Assembly (NCBI GenBank): GCA_026225235.1
Contig: JAMFSK010000070.1
Location: 1-45,935 of the forward strand
Source of the DNA: Burkholderiales bacterium
GTDB lineage: Bacteria; Pseudomonadota; Gammaproteobacteria; Burkholderiales; Burkholderiaceae
Length of the DNA: 45,935 nucleotides
Direction of reading: 5' to 3'
Part shown: positions 18,902-27,944 of the stretch, in pieces
How the letters are laid out: the number at the start of each line of letters is the position of its first letter
How positions within the stretch are numbered: the first letter of the stretch is position 1
Translations under genes and position numbers: made by a program
Notes under the pieces: generated by a model
Databases searched by the model: none
The model's input: only the letters and a program-made list of their open reading frames with translations
Told to the model about the DNA's origin: nothing

Positions 18902-19867
18902 TCACTTGACTGCGCCGAAAGTCAGGCCACGCACGAGCTGTTTCTGCGAGATCCAGCCAAGCAACAGGATCGGCGCCACCGCAAGCAACGAAGCCGCCGA
19001 TAGCTTGGCCCAGAACAGCCCCTCCGGACTCGAGTACGACGCGATGAACACCGTCAGCGGCGCCGCATTGGAACTCGACAAGTTGATGCTCCAGAAGGCC
19101 TCGTTCCACGACAGGATCACCAGCAAAAGGCCCGTCGAGGCAATGCCGGGCAGCGCCATCGGCAACAGCAGGAAGACGATTTCCTGCCACGTCACCGCGC
19201 CGTCGATGCGGCCGGCCTCAAGAATGTCGCGCGGAATTTCGCAGAAATACGTGTAGGCCATCCACACCGCAATCGGCAGATTCATCAGCGTGTATACGAT
19301 GACCAGTCCGCTGACCGTGTCGAGCAGGCCGATGTTCTTCCAGATGACATAGATCGGGATCAATACGCCCACGGACGGCATCATCTTCGTCGACAGCATC
19401 CACAGCAGGATCTGCTGCGTCTTCTTGGTCGGAAAGAAGGCCATCGCGTAGGCCGCCGGCACGGCGATGATCAGGCACAACACCGTCACACCGAGCGAGA
19501 TCAGGATCGAGTTCCACGCGAAGGCGAAGTAGTTGCTGCGCGCGAACACCTCGGCAAAACTTTCGAGCGTCGGCCGGAAGAACAGCAGCGTCGAATACGC
19601 CTGTTGTTCCGATTTGAACGCGGTGATCGCCATCCAGAAGATCGGAAAAAACAGCAGCAGCGCGATGATCCAGGCAAACACGCCGAGCACGCCATCGCCG
19701 AACGAGATCTTTGCCTTCGGCTTGCGCCGCTTGGCGGCCTTGGTGCGCCCGCGCGGCGGGACGACCACGCTGGCGGGGCTTGTCATGGTGCTGGCCGCGG
19801 GGCCCAGCGAACCGTTGAGCGGCAGGGTCTGCGTGGGGGAGGCCTTGGCGGGTGTCGAGAGGCTCAT
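18902..19867 (-). CDS. Polyol ABC transporter permease, MalG type
   Basis: Inner-membrane permease of 321 residues. A long cytoplasmic N-terminus (about 50 residues ending in a basic KAAKRRKPKAK stretch) precedes six predicted membrane segments. The EAA-loop EAGRIDGAVTWQEIVFLLLPMALPG contacts the ATPase. Its ATG overlaps the stop of the preceding permease by 4 bases (ATGA), so the two are translationally coupled. Confidence 0.9.
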   Translation of the reverse strand: MSLSTPAKASPTQTLPLNGSLGPAASTMTSPASVVVPPRGRTKAAKRRKPKAKISFGDGVLGVFAWIIALLLFFPIFWMAITAFKSEQQAYSTLLFFRPTLESFAEVFARSNYFAFAWNSILISLGVTVLCLIIAVPAAYAMAFFPTKKTQQILLWMLSTKMMPSVGVLIPIYVIWKNIGLLDTVSGLVIVYTLMNLPIAVWMAYTYFCEIPRDILEAGRIDGAVTWQEIVFLLLPMALPGIASTGLLLVILSWNEAFWSINLSSSNAAPLTVFIASYSSPEGLFWAKLSAASLLAVAPILLLGWISQKQLVRGLTFGAVK

Positions 19868-20820
19868 GCTTCATACTCCCCTTTGAGGTTGCGCGCGAGC
19901 ATCCGCACGAGGAAGAACGAGACGATATTCGCCAGCACCACCGCGATGATCCCGCCCGCGGAAGCGAGCCCGATATCGAACTGCTGGAGGCCGAGCGAGT
20001 AGATCAAGTAGGACAGATTCGTGGTCGCCGTGCCCGGACCGCCGCCGGTCGTCGTATAGATCTCGGCGAAGATCGACAGCAAGAAAATCGTCTCCATCAT
20101 CACCACGACGGTGATCGGCCGCTTCAAGTGAGGCAGCGTGATCTTGAAGAACATCGAGAAGGCGCCCGCGCCGTCGATCTTGGCGGCTTCCTTCTGTTCC
20201 TGGTCGAGCGACTGGATCGCCGTGAACAGGATGAGGAACGCGAACGGCAGCCATTGCCACGAGACGATCAGGATAATCGCGAACATCGGGTACTGTGCGA
20301 ACCAGTCGATCGGCTGCAGCCCGAGCGCCATCATGCCGCGCGCAATCAGTCCGTAGACCGGGTGCAGGATCATGTTCTTCCAGATCAGCGCGCTGACGGT
20401 CGGCATCACGAAGAACGGTGCGATCGCCAGCAGGCGTGCAATGCCCTGGCCTCGGAATTCACGATCGAACAGTACCGACATCAAGGTGCCGCCGATCACC
20501 GTGATCAGCAACACGGAGATGATCAGCACGAGCGTGTTGACAATCGATGGCCAGAAGGCCGGGTCGCCTGCCAGGAACTTGTAATTCTGCAACCCCGCGA
20601 AGCCCTTCAGATCGGGGTTCAGCAGGTTGTAATTCGACAACGAGTACCAGATCGTCATCGCGAGCGGTACCGCCATCCAGACCAACAACAGGGATACCGA
20701 GGGCGACATCAGCCAGCGACTGGCGCGGCGAGCCTTCGGGGGCGTAAGGGCCGAGGCGTCGACCACCACCGGGCCGGTGGCGAGCGCCGCGCGACGCGAA
20801 ATCGGATTTGCCATTTGCAT
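19864..20820 (-). CDS. Polyol ABC transporter permease, MalF type
   Basis: Inner-membrane permease of 318 residues. The first membrane segment is near residues 38-58 (SPSVSLLLVWMAVPLAMTIW), followed by the typical MalF-like core and the EAA-loop EAAKIDGAGAFSMFFKITLPHLK. Two starts are possible: ATG at 20820, very close to AGGAG, or ATG at 20814 with more usual spacing. It lies 137 bases after the binding-protein gene. Confidence 0.9.
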   Translation of the reverse strand: MQMANPISRRAALATGPVVVDASALTPPKARRASRWLMSPSVSLLLVWMAVPLAMTIWYSLSNYNLLNPDLKGFAGLQNYKFLAGDPAFWPSIVNTLVLIISVLLITVIGGTLMSVLFDREFRGQGIARLLAIAPFFVMPTVSALIWKNMILHPVYGLIARGMMALGLQPIDWFAQYPMFAIILIVSWQWLPFAFLILFTAIQSLDQEQKEAAKIDGAGAFSMFFKITLPHLKRPITVVVMMETIFLLSIFAEIYTTTGGGPGTATTNLSYLIYSLGLQQFDIGLASAGGIIAVVLANIVSFFLVRMLARNLKGEYEA

Positions 20821-20957
20821 CGTCTCCTGAAAGCGGACTACACCAGCGCATCCGCCGGGCGCCGGGCATCGTTCGATCCGATACCCGGCTGCCGCACTGC
20901 TTTTCTCGCATGTCGGGCGTCGCGCGCCGAACCTCCGACGCCCGACAGGGTTGCTTC

Positions 20958-22295
20958 TTACTTCTGATAGCCCGCTTGCTTGACCGCACGATTGGCCGTC
21001 GCGTTGCCTGCCGCGAGTGCCTGATCAACCGTCATCTGGCCTGCCACTGCACCTGAGATCGATTGCCCGACCACCGTACCGAACGACTGGAATTCCGGGA
21101 TACCCACGAACTGCACGCCGGTGTACGGAATCTTCTGTGCCGACGAATCGTTCGGGTTGGCCGTCTCGATCGCGTTCAGCACAAAGCTCGCGAACGGTGC
21201 GGCTGCCTGGTACTCAGGGTTCTTGTAGGTCGACTGGCGCGTGCCCGGGGGTACCGAAGCCCAGCCCTCATCCTTCGCGACGAGGCCGATATATTCCTTC
21301 GACGTGGCCCACTGGATGAACTTTCGCGCAGCGTCCGGCGACTTCGACGTCTTCGGCACGGCAAGCGCCCACGACCAGAGCCAATGCGAGCCCTTCGCGG
21401 TCACTTCGGTCGGGGCGGCAGCGAAGCCCACCGTGTCGGCGATCTTCGAATCCTTCTTGTTGTAGAGCATGCCCGCAGCCACCGTGGCATCGATCCACAT
21501 GGCGCACTTGCCACCCGACATCAGCGTCAGGTTTTCGTTGAAGCCGTTCGAACTCGCGCCCGGAGGGCCATCGCGCTTGAGCAGGTCGACATAGAAGCCA
21601 ACCGCCTTCTTCCATTCGGGCGATTCCAGTTGCGCGTTCCACTTCTCGTCGAACCAGCGGCCGCCGAATGCATTCACGAGCGTCGACACGTAAGCCATGT
21701 TCTCGCCCCAGCCCGCCTTGCCGCGCAGGCAGATACCGTACTGGCCATTGGCCTTGTCGGTCAGCTTGTCGGCGAACTCCTTGATCTGATCATAGGTCGG
21801 CGCGTCGGGCATCTTGAGGCCCTTCGCAGCGAACAGGTCCTTGCGGTAGTACGTCATCGAGCTTTCGACGTAGAACGGCAGCGCGTAGAGCGTGCCGTTG
21901 TACGAGAGGCCTTCGCGCGCGCTCTTCACGACGTCATCGAGGTCATAGTCGGCGGACAGACCCGTCATCGGTGCAAGCCAGCCGCGCTTGCCCCACTGCG
22001 GCGCTTCGTACGTGCCGATCATCATCACGTCGAACTGGCCGCTATTGGTGGTGATGTCAGTCGTCGCGCGCTGACGCAGCACGTTTTCCTCGAGGATCAC
22101 CCAGTTCAGCTTGATGTCCGGATTCTGCTTTTCGAAGTTGTCGGCCGAGATCTTCTTCAGCTCGATCATGTCCGGGTTGTTCAGCGTGGCGATGGTGACC
22201 GTCGTGGCCGCCTGGGCATTGAACGCCGCCGCGCAGGCGAGGGTCGCGCAGGCCGTCGGAATCAGGGCCTGCCACGGCCGGGAAAGGTGTTTCAT
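20958..22295 (-). CDS. Polyol ABC transporter substrate-binding protein (SmoE/MtlE-like)
   Basis: Periplasmic solute-binding protein of 445 residues (SBP family 1). The signal peptide covers about residues 1-29 (cleavage after AFNAQA). The body carries VTIATLNNPDMIELKKI, FDVMMIGTYEAPQWGKRGWL and LPFYVESSMTYYRKDLF, typical of sorbitol/mannitol-binding relatives. AGGAG precedes the ATG. The long spacing to the permease gene is usual for highly expressed binding proteins. The ligand, by operon context, is a hexitol or pentitol such as sorbitol, mannitol or arabinitol. Confidence 0.9.
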   Translation of the reverse strand: MKHLSRPWQALIPTACATLACAAAFNAQAATTVTIATLNNPDMIELKKISADNFEKQNPDIKLNWVILEENVLRQRATTDITTNSGQFDVMMIGTYEAPQWGKRGWLAPMTGLSADYDLDDVVKSAREGLSYNGTLYALPFYVESSMTYYRKDLFAAKGLKMPDAPTYDQIKEFADKLTDKANGQYGICLRGKAGWGENMAYVSTLVNAFGGRWFDEKWNAQLESPEWKKAVGFYVDLLKRDGPPGASSNGFNENLTLMSGGKCAMWIDATVAAGMLYNKKDSKIADTVGFAAAPTEVTAKGSHWLWSWALAVPKTSKSPDAARKFIQWATSKEYIGLVAKDEGWASVPPGTRQSTYKNPEYQAAAPFASFVLNAIETANPNDSSAQKIPYTGVQFVGIPEFQSFGTVVGQSISGAVAGQMTVDQALAAGNATANRAVKQAGYQK

Positions 22296-22436
22296 GTTGC
22301 GTCTCCTGAGTGTGCCGGCTTGTTGAGCTGCGTGCCGGATAGCGTGGTGCGGGTTAGAAACGAAATGAAGAACAGTCGATGCGTATGCAAGAACTCAAGT
22401 AAGAACAGCGTAGATGGCAAACGCCGATTACCCAGT

Positions 22437-22463
22437 CGGGGAAAACACCGTGAGGGTTCCCCG
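22437..22463 (-). other. Hairpin directly after the SDR gene stop
   Basis: CGGGGAA and TTCCCCG form a 7-bp inverted repeat with a 13-base loop, one base after the dehydrogenase stop. No T-run follows, so it is more likely an mRNA-stabilising or partial-termination element between the dehydrogenase and the transporter genes than a full terminator. Confidence 0.4.
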
Positions 22464-22464
22464 C

Positions 22465-23241
22465 CTAGCTCATCCAGTTGCCGCCATCCACGTTCAGCGT
22501 CTGCGCGGTGATGTAGTCCGCATCGCGCGACGCCAGGAACAGCGCAGCCCCCGTGAGGTCGTCGGGCACGCCCATCCGGCCCAGGGGTACCGCTTCACCG
22601 ACCAGTCGCTTCTTCTCGCCTGGCGGACGGCCTTCATATTTGGCGAAGAGGCTGTCGACCTCGTCCCACATCGGCGTGTCGACGACGCCCGGCGCGATGC
22701 CGTTGACATTGATCTTGTGCGGCGCAAGCGCAAGCGCGGCCGACTGGGTATAGCTAAGCACCGCCGCCTTGGTCGCGCAGTAGTGCGAGACCAAAGCCTC
22801 GCCTCGGCGCCCCGCTTGCGACGACATATTGATGATCTTGCCGCCCTGGCCCTGCGCGACCATCTGCCGCGCGGCCGCCTGCATCAGAAAGAACATGCCC
22901 TTGACGTTGACCGCGTAGAGCCGGTCGTAGACGTCCCACGACTCGTCGAGAATCGGGCGCATGTCGAACAGCGCGGCGTTATTGAAGAGGATGTCGATGC
23001 GACCGAAATGGTCGACCGCAGTCTTGACGATCCGCTCGATGTCGTCGCGACGGGTCACGTCGGCCTGCACGGCGAGGACCCGCCCCGCATCGATGTCACC
23101 GAAGCGGGTTTCAAGATCGGCGGCTGGCTTCACGTCGACCAGGACACACCGGGCGCCTGCATCGAGATACCGGCGCGCGACCGCCTCGCCAATGCCACTG
23201 GCCGCGCCGGTCAGCACGGCAACCTTGTCTTGCAGCCTCAA
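22465..23241 (-). CDS. Sorbitol (L-iditol 2-)dehydrogenase-like SDR
   Basis: Short-chain dehydrogenase of 258 residues. The cofactor motif is TGAASGIG (about residues 12-19), then NNAA, and the catalytic Ser...Tyr-x-x-x-Lys appears as SSQAG and YCATK. The start is a TTG at 23241 (reading MRLQDKVAVLTG), because AGGAG lies 6 bases upstream and the product then has the usual SDR length; the frame continues upstream but with unconvincing sequence. Closest known family type is SmoS/PolS, oxidising D-sorbitol to D-fructose or galactitol to tagatose. As the first gene of the polyol operon this fits well. Confidence 0.85.
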   Translation of the reverse strand: MRLQDKVAVLTGAASGIGEAVARRYLDAGARCVLVDVKPAADLETRFGDIDAGRVLAVQADVTRRDDIERIVKTAVDHFGRIDILFNNAALFDMRPILDESWDVYDRLYAVNVKGMFFLMQAAARQMVAQGQGGKIINMSSQAGRRGEALVSHYCATKAAVLSYTQSAALALAPHKINVNGIAPGVVDTPMWDEVDSLFAKYEGRPPGEKKRLVGEAVPLGRMGVPDDLTGAALFLASRDADYITAQTLNVDGGNWMS

Positions 23242-23285
23242 TTGCGTCTCCTGTTTGATCCGACGCCCATAAACCGGGCCAATGT

Positions 23286-23318
23286 GGATCATTTGATCTT
23301 GTGCTGATCGAATGATCT
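23286..23318. promoter_or_regulatory. Tandem GATC-N4-GATC operator-like pair
   Basis: Two 14-base elements, GGATCATTTGATCT (23286-23299) and TGATCGAATGATCT (23305-23318), share the pattern GATC-N4-GATCT and are 19 bases apart start to start. They overlap the -10 and start region of the predicted polyol operon promoter. A SorC-type regulator encoded at the end of the same operon is the natural candidate to bind them. Confidence 0.5.
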
Positions 23319-23340
23319 GCAATGAACGGCGCGAAGTCAA
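23312..23340 (-). promoter_or_regulatory. Predicted promoter of the polyol operon
   Basis: TTGACT (23340-23335), 17 bases, then GATCAT (23317-23312) on the minus strand. The -35 is good and the -10 matches 4 of 6, as expected for an activator- or effector-dependent promoter. The -10 lies inside the GATC operator pair. The rest of the 367-base gap to dgoD shows nothing else clear. Confidence 0.45.
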
Positions 23341-23608
23341 GGGCGGGTAAACACGTTCCGCGGCGTGAGCGGCGTCATGGGTGAGAAAATCAGGGAACAC
23401 CGAACCCGGCGCGGTAGCACGCCTCGTTGTCTTCCTGATGGGCTGGCCGCTGGCTTGCCCGCCTTTTGGGACGCACCGCCAGCGTTGGTCTGCGCAGCCC
23501 AATCCGAGGCATACTGGGCGCCCCGGAAGGCGCCGCCCACGCGCCCCCGCCCGCGCCGGCCTGCGCGCGAAGGCGCCGGACTGTCTGATCGAAACCTGAC
23601 TGAATGCC

Positions 23609-24757
23609 ATGAAAATCACCAAGCTGACCACCTACCGCCTGCCACCGCGCTGGATGTTCCTCAAGATCGAAACCGACGAAGGAATCGTCGGCTGGGGCGA
23701 GCCCGTGATCGAAGGCCGCGCACGCACCGTCGAGACGGCCGTTGTCGAGATGGGCGAATCGCTGATCGGGCAAGACCCGTCGCGCATCAACGATATCTGG
23801 CAGACCCTGTACCGCTCGAATTTCTACCGGGGCGGCCCCATCCTGATGAGCGCGATCTCCGGCATCGACCAGGCCCTCTGGGACATCAAGGGCAAGGCGC
23901 TCGGCGTGCCCGTGTACCAGCTGCTTGGCGGCCTCGTGCGCGACAAGATGAAGACCTATAGCTGGGTCGGCGGCGACCGCCCGAGCGATATCGTCGAGCA
24001 AATGAAGAAGCTCATGGCAGTCGGCTTCGACACGTTCAAGATGAACGGCTGCGAAGAAATGGGCATCGTGGACACGGCGCGCGCCGTCGACAAGGTGGTC
24101 GAAAAAATCGGTGAAATCCGCGCGGCGCTGGGAAATAGCGTCGATTTCGGGCTCGACTTCCACGGCCGCGTGTCGATGCCGATGGCCTCGGTCCTGATCC
24201 GGGAGCTCGAACAGTTCCGGCCCTTGTTCATCGAAGAACCAGTGCTCGCCGAGCAGGCCGAGTACTACCCGAAGATCGCCGAACGCACCTTTATTCCGAT
24301 TGCCGCGGGCGAGCGGATGTTCTCGCGTTTCGAGTTCAAGCGCGTGTTTGCGCAAGGCGGCCTGTCGATCGTCCAGCCGGACCTGTCGCATGCCGGCGGC
24401 ATCACCGAGTGCGTGAAGATCGCCTCGATGGCCGAAGCCTACGACATCGCCCTCGCACCGCACTGCCCGCTCGGCCCGATCGCACTGGCCTCGTGCCTGC
24501 ACGTCGACTTCGTCTCGCGTAATGCCGTGCTGCAGGAACAGAGCATGGGCATCCATTACAACAAGGGCGGCGAGGTCAACGACTACGTGCGCAACAAGGA
24601 CGTGTTCAAGTTCGACCAGGGTTATATCCACGCGATGACCGGCCCGGGCTTGGGCGTCGAGATCGACGAGGAAGTCGTGATCGAGCGCAGCAAGAACGCG
24701 CCCGACTGGCACAACCCGGTCTGGCGTCATCCGGACGGCGCAGTCGCTGAGTGGTAA
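23609..24757 (+). CDS. dgoD: D-galactonate dehydratase
   Basis: Mandelate racemase/enolase superfamily enzyme of 382 residues, the same length as the E. coli protein, which it closely resembles from end to end as I recall it ([20 protein letters not shown] ... [11 protein letters not shown]). It dehydrates D-galactonate to 2-keto-3-deoxygalactonate. Metal ligands and catalytic residues lie in [22 protein letters not shown] and the general-acid block [13 protein letters not shown]. The other De Ley-Doudoroff genes (kinase, aldolase, transporter) are not here. It is divergent from the polyol operon and may share regulation with it. Confidence 0.95.
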   Translation: MKITKLTTYRLPPRWMFLKIETDEGIVGWGEPVIEGRARTVETAVVEMGESLIGQDPSRINDIWQTLYRSNFYRGGPILMSAISGIDQALWDIKGKALGVPVYQLLGGLVRDKMKTYSWVGGDRPSDIVEQMKKLMAVGFDTFKMNGCEEMGIVDTARAVDKVVEKIGEIRAALGNSVDFGLDFHGRVSMPMASVLIRELEQFRPLFIEEPVLAEQAEYYPKIAERTFIPIAAGERMFSRFEFKRVFAQGGLSIVQPDLSHAGGITECVKIASMAEAYDIALAPHCPLGPIALASCLHVDFVSRNAVLQEQSMGIHYNKGGEVNDYVRNKDVFKFDQGYIHAMTGPGLGVEIDEEVVIERSKNAPDWHNPVWRHPDGAVAEW

Positions 24758-24819
24758 AAACCGCGTGGCCTGAGCGCGCGGGGCGACTCTGATCCGACCT
24801 CTGGCGCGATCGCCGCGAG

Positions 24820-24850
24820 GAGCCGCTGCCAGCCTGCGCTGGAGCGGCTC
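24820..24850. terminator. Terminator-like hairpin after dgoD
   Basis: GAGCCGCT, a bulged G, then CCAGC pair with GCTGG-AGCGGCTC around a CTGC loop, giving a 13-bp interrupted stem 63 bases after the dgoD stop. There is no T-run behind it, so termination would be rho-assisted or weak. Confidence 0.4.
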
Positions 24851-24886
24851 GGGCGCGTCTGCGCGTCCTATGCTGAGCATCCCTCA

Positions 24887-24933
24887 GTAAGCCCCGGTAA
24901 GGTAAAAACAGGCGTTCAGGTAAGTTTTGTAAG
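24887..24933 (+). promoter_or_regulatory. GTAAG direct-repeat cluster upstream of the response regulator
   Basis: GTAAG occurs at 24887, 24897, 24920 and 24929, with GTAAA at 24902. Two pairs have 10- and 9-base start-to-start spacing, one helical turn, as OmpR-family regulators require. The cluster ends about 37 bases before the regulator start, suggesting autoregulation. The same paired motif recurs at 27884-27898. Confidence 0.55.
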
Positions 24934-24969
24934 CCCTGGCGCCTCCTCCGGGCAATCTGCCGTCTTAGA

Positions 24970-25719
24970 ATGACCGGCATGAAACCCCATGTCCTTGTCG
25001 TCGACGACGATCCCGTAGTGCGCGATCTTCTGCGCCGCGTCCTGCAATCCCACGGCATGGATGTGTCGGTGCTCCATGACGGCTCAGGGCTGCGTCGCCG
25101 CCTCACGCTCGAACGACCTTCGCTGATCCTGCTCGACATCATGATGCCCAATCTCGACGGTTTGCAGGCGCTCAAGGCCCTGCGGGACGCCGGCGACGAC
25201 GTGCCGGTGATCTTCCTGTCGGGTCGCGGTGGTGTGGTCGATCGTGTGGTCGGACTTGAATACGGCGCCGACGACTACCTGACCAAGCCTTGCGATTCGC
25301 GCGAACTGATGGCTCGCATCAACGCCGTGCTGCGCCGCCGGGGCCGCGTGCCGAGCGCCGCGCCCGAACAGCGCGACACCTTCAGCTTCGGGCCTTATGT
25401 GCTCGACTTCACAACGCGAACATTGGTACGAGAAGGCGCGCGGCTGGAGTTGCGCGACGGTGAATACGCCTTGCTCAAAGTCTTCAGCGCCTATCCGCTG
25501 ACTGTGCTCTCGCGTGCGCGGCTGCATGATCTGCTGCATGGCGGCGATTACGTGTTTCGCGATCGCTCGCTCGATGTGTCCGCCTGGCGCCTGCGCCGCG
25601 TGATCGAGAGCGATCCGTCCAACCCGCGCTACGTGCAGACCGTGCGTGGCAAGGGCTATATCTTCGTGCCAGACGCGCGTGAGTTCGTCGAACTCGGAAT
25701 CATGCCCGACACCGTATGA
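24970..25719 (+). CDS. OmpR-family response regulator
   Basis: Two-component response regulator of 249 residues. The receiver domain has acidic pocket VDDD, phospho-acceptor Asp near residue 56 (LILLDIMMP) and conserved Lys in YLTKP. The winged-helix DNA-binding domain (about residues 135-240) ends with the family motif VRGKGYIFVPD. A second ATG three codons later is also possible. Its gene overlaps the sensor kinase gene by 4 bases (ATGA), so the pair is co-translated. Direct GTAAG repeats upstream suggest that it regulates itself. Confidence 0.92.
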   Translation: MTGMKPHVLVVDDDPVVRDLLRRVLQSHGMDVSVLHDGSGLRRRLTLERPSLILLDIMMPNLDGLQALKALRDAGDDVPVIFLSGRGGVVDRVVGLEYGADDYLTKPCDSRELMARINAVLRRRGRVPSAAPEQRDTFSFGPYVLDFTTRTLVREGARLELRDGEYALLKVFSAYPLTVLSRARLHDLLHGGDYVFRDRSLDVSAWRLRRVIESDPSNPRYVQTVRGKGYIFVPDAREFVELGIMPDTV

Positions 25720-27251
25720 GGCGCGGGTTCAACACCCTGTTCGTCCGGCTCGCGCTGACCTCGCTGGCCGTGGTCCTGCTCGTGCAGGCCGGCAGCATGG
25801 CCATCATGATCGTGCAGCGGCCGCGCCACGATCTCGATGGCTTTGCGCGCGGCGTGTTGCTGGTGCTAGAGACCGCCCACTTGCATGAGCCAGGTGCGAG
25901 CGGGGCCGCCGTACCCTGGACCGGCGAGTCCTGGCCTGGCACGCCCGGGTGGTGGGGCATCACGCCGGGGCCTCGTAATACCGGGCGCAGCGGCCTGCAC
26001 CCACCGCCGCGCGAAACACCCGAGGCAGACGGACCGGACGGCTTCCGATTCGATCATCTGGATGCGCTGCCTCCCGATGGCGCAAGGCCTCCTGGCTCGC
26101 CACCCGAAGCACCGGGAAACGAGGATCGCCCGCCGGGTCCGCCGCCGGATGAAATCCCGATGCACCGGCCTATGCGCGTGCGATACGTTGGCGTCTCCGC
26201 GTCCGAAGCACGAGGCTTGAGCGCGACATCGGAAATCCTCTATTCGAATCTGGTCCGGATCCTGATCGCCCACCTGCCGTCGGGCACCGCAATCCGCTTC
26301 GAGAAAACCCCGACGCCGAGTCTTTGGGCCCACTTTCCTGGCAGCGCGTTCTGGATCGTGATCCCGATCGATCCTCCGCCGACCCCGCCGTTCCTGCTCG
26401 AGTTCGGCGCGATGACGCTCGCATCGATCGTGCTGGCCTTGCTAGCGGCCTGGCAATTGCAACTGCCGGTCGCACGCGTTGCCCAGGCGGCCCGTGCCTT
26501 TGGCCGGGCCCGGCGGCTGCCGCCCGTCGAACCGAGCGGTCCGCAAGAACTGCGCGATCTTGCCACCGCATTCAACGACATGATGCGGCGCGTCGAGGAC
26601 GCGGAAAGCAGTCAGGCGGTCATGCTGGCGGGTGTGGCCCACGATCTCAAGTCGCCCTTGATGCGACTGCGCCTGCGGGCCGACCTGCTTGGCGATTCTT
26701 CGGAACGTATTGGGTTTTTACGCGATGTCGAATCGCTCACGCATATCGTCGAGCAATTTCTGCTGTTTGCGGACGAGACGCCCACACAGGGCCCGCACGT
26801 CAAAGTCGACGCCTCGCTGCGTGCGCAGTTTGGTGACGTGGACGCGTTCGAAGTCACACCGGGTGGTGAACTGTTCAAGTTGTCGCTCGAGGCGGGCGAC
26901 GACTTCGTGCTGCCGCGCACCTTGCTTGACCGGTTGATTGGTAACCTTGTCGATAACGCACTTGATCATGGTGAGCCACCGGTCGAAATCACGACGCGAC
27001 GCGACGGCGAAAACTGGCTGATCGAGATCCGCGATCACGGCACGGGCATCGAACCCGAGAAGATCAGCAATGCCGTGCTGCCATTCGTGCGCCTCGACGC
27101 ATCGCGCGGCGGCGACGGCCACTGCGGCCTCGGCCTCGCCATCGTCCAGCGACTCGCGCACCAGAACGCCGGGGAATGCGTGATCCGGAACGCGGAGGAC
27201 AGCGGGCTGGTGGTGACGTTGAGGTTTCGATCAAACGAGTTTATTGGTTAG
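25716..27251 (+). CDS. Membrane sensor histidine kinase with Pro-rich periplasmic domain
   Basis: Sensor kinase of 511 residues. Membrane segment one is about residues 12-33 and segment two about 229-248, enclosing a periplasmic domain of roughly 195 residues. A stretch from about 65 to 150 is dominated by Pro, Gly and Asp (PPPRETPEADG, PPGPPPDEIP), probably disordered. HAMP follows (about 249-300), then the H-box VAHDLKSPLMRL with His309, the N-box NLVDNALDHG and the G-box GLGLAIVQRLAHQNAG. The signal is unknown. The gene converges, with a 4-base overlap, on a gene for a small exported protein of similar Pro/Gly composition. Confidence 0.9.
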   Translation: MRRGFNTLFVRLALTSLAVVLLVQAGSMAIMIVQRPRHDLDGFARGVLLVLETAHLHEPGASGAAVPWTGESWPGTPGWWGITPGPRNTGRSGLHPPPRETPEADGPDGFRFDHLDALPPDGARPPGSPPEAPGNEDRPPGPPPDEIPMHRPMRVRYVGVSASEARGLSATSEILYSNLVRILIAHLPSGTAIRFEKTPTPSLWAHFPGSAFWIVIPIDPPPTPPFLLEFGAMTLASIVLALLAAWQLQLPVARVAQAARAFGRARRLPPVEPSGPQELRDLATAFNDMMRRVEDAESSQAVMLAGVAHDLKSPLMRLRLRADLLGDSSERIGFLRDVESLTHIVEQFLLFADETPTQGPHVKVDASLRAQFGDVDAFEVTPGGELFKLSLEAGDDFVLPRTLLDRLIGNLVDNALDHGEPPVEITTRRDGENWLIEIRDHGTGIEPEKISNAVLPFVRLDASRGGDGHCGLGLAIVQRLAHQNAGECVIRNAEDSGLVVTLRFRSNEFIG

Positions 27252-27790
27252 TGGCCCGGGCGTGACGGCAGCGCCTCACTGTCCAGACGCACCAGCGTCT
27301 CATCGAGTGCATCGTCCAAAGTCTTGATTGCCGGATCCACGTGCGCCGGTTTGAGTTCGGTGTCGGCGAGGCGACGGAACAGGTAGTTGCGCACGATGGG
27401 GTCGTGGGTCTTCGCCAGTACGCTTCGGTAGAACGCAGGGAGTTCGCTCGAACGATCGTTGCTCTCATAGAGACCCTCGATCTCGCGGATTGTCTCGATG
27501 GCAGCGTGAACTTCGGGTGGCATGGGCGGCATGGGGTTCGGCCCCCCTCCGTGCGGGCCGAACCCCATGCCCATCGGACCGGGCCGCGGTCCACCGTGCT
27601 CGGGAATGCCATCACGCCCTGCGGACCCCGGGTCCATAGGCGGAGGTGATGACTCGTTGGCGGCCAGCGAGATTGGCACGCTCGAGCCTGCGCCCAGAGC
27701 TGGCAAGGTCGATGTCTGATCCGCTTCGGCAAATACGGTGGAGCAAAGTGCGCATGCGGCGCACAGGACCAGCGTGTGGAGTGGTTTCAT
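27248..27790 (-). CDS. Small exported Pro/Gly-rich protein converging on the sensor kinase
   Basis: Unrecognised protein of 180 residues. The ATG at 27790 has GAGGAG 6 bases upstream and gives a clear signal peptide (MKPLHTLVLCAACALCSTVFAEA). A low-complexity Pro/Gly/Met stretch follows (about residues 46-85, GGPRPGPMGMGFGPHGGG, PMPPMPPEV). The C-terminal half is helical and charged (IETIREIEGLYESNDRSSELPAFYRSVLAKTHDPIVRNYLFRRLADTE). It overlaps the sensor kinase 3' end by 4 bases on the opposite strand and has paired GTAAG boxes upstream, like the response regulator gene. A Spy/CpxP-like accessory or target of the two-component system is a reasonable hypothesis; no sequence homology to those is claimed. 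Confidence 0.7.
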   Translation of the reverse strand: MKPLHTLVLCAACALCSTVFAEADQTSTLPALGAGSSVPISLAANESSPPPMDPGSAGRDGIPEHGGPRPGPMGMGFGPHGGGPNPMPPMPPEVHAAIETIREIEGLYESNDRSSELPAFYRSVLAKTHDPIVRNYLFRRLADTELKPAHVDPAIKTLDDALDETLVRLDSEALPSRPGH

Positions 27791-27883
27791 GGCGGCTCCT
27801 CTGTCAGTGGCGTCCCGGCTTTGAAGAAGCCGGGGAACGAGGCGCCAAGCGTCGCACGTACCTGCCGTCAAACGTGTTGCACG

Positions 27884-27913
27884 TAAGAAAACGTAAGCTT
27901 GCAAACCCTTACC
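27884..27913 (-). promoter_or_regulatory. GTAAG repeat pair upstream of the small exported protein
   Basis: GTAAG at 27884 and 27894 (AAAAC between, one helical turn apart) plus an inverted copy CTTAC at 27909. The site lies about 95-120 bases upstream of the gene starting at 27790 and matches the cluster before the response regulator, so both promoters may be bound by the same OmpR-type regulator. Confidence 0.5.
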
Positions 27914-27944
27914 CGGAAACACGCCGACCAGATTCGCGCGTCAT

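Noticed and set aside
23242..23631. 130-residue N-terminal extension of the sorbitol-dehydrogenase-like gene
   Set aside because: The extension is not SDR-like and contains the predicted promoter and operators. The TTG at 23241 has a proper ribosome site and gives the usual family length.
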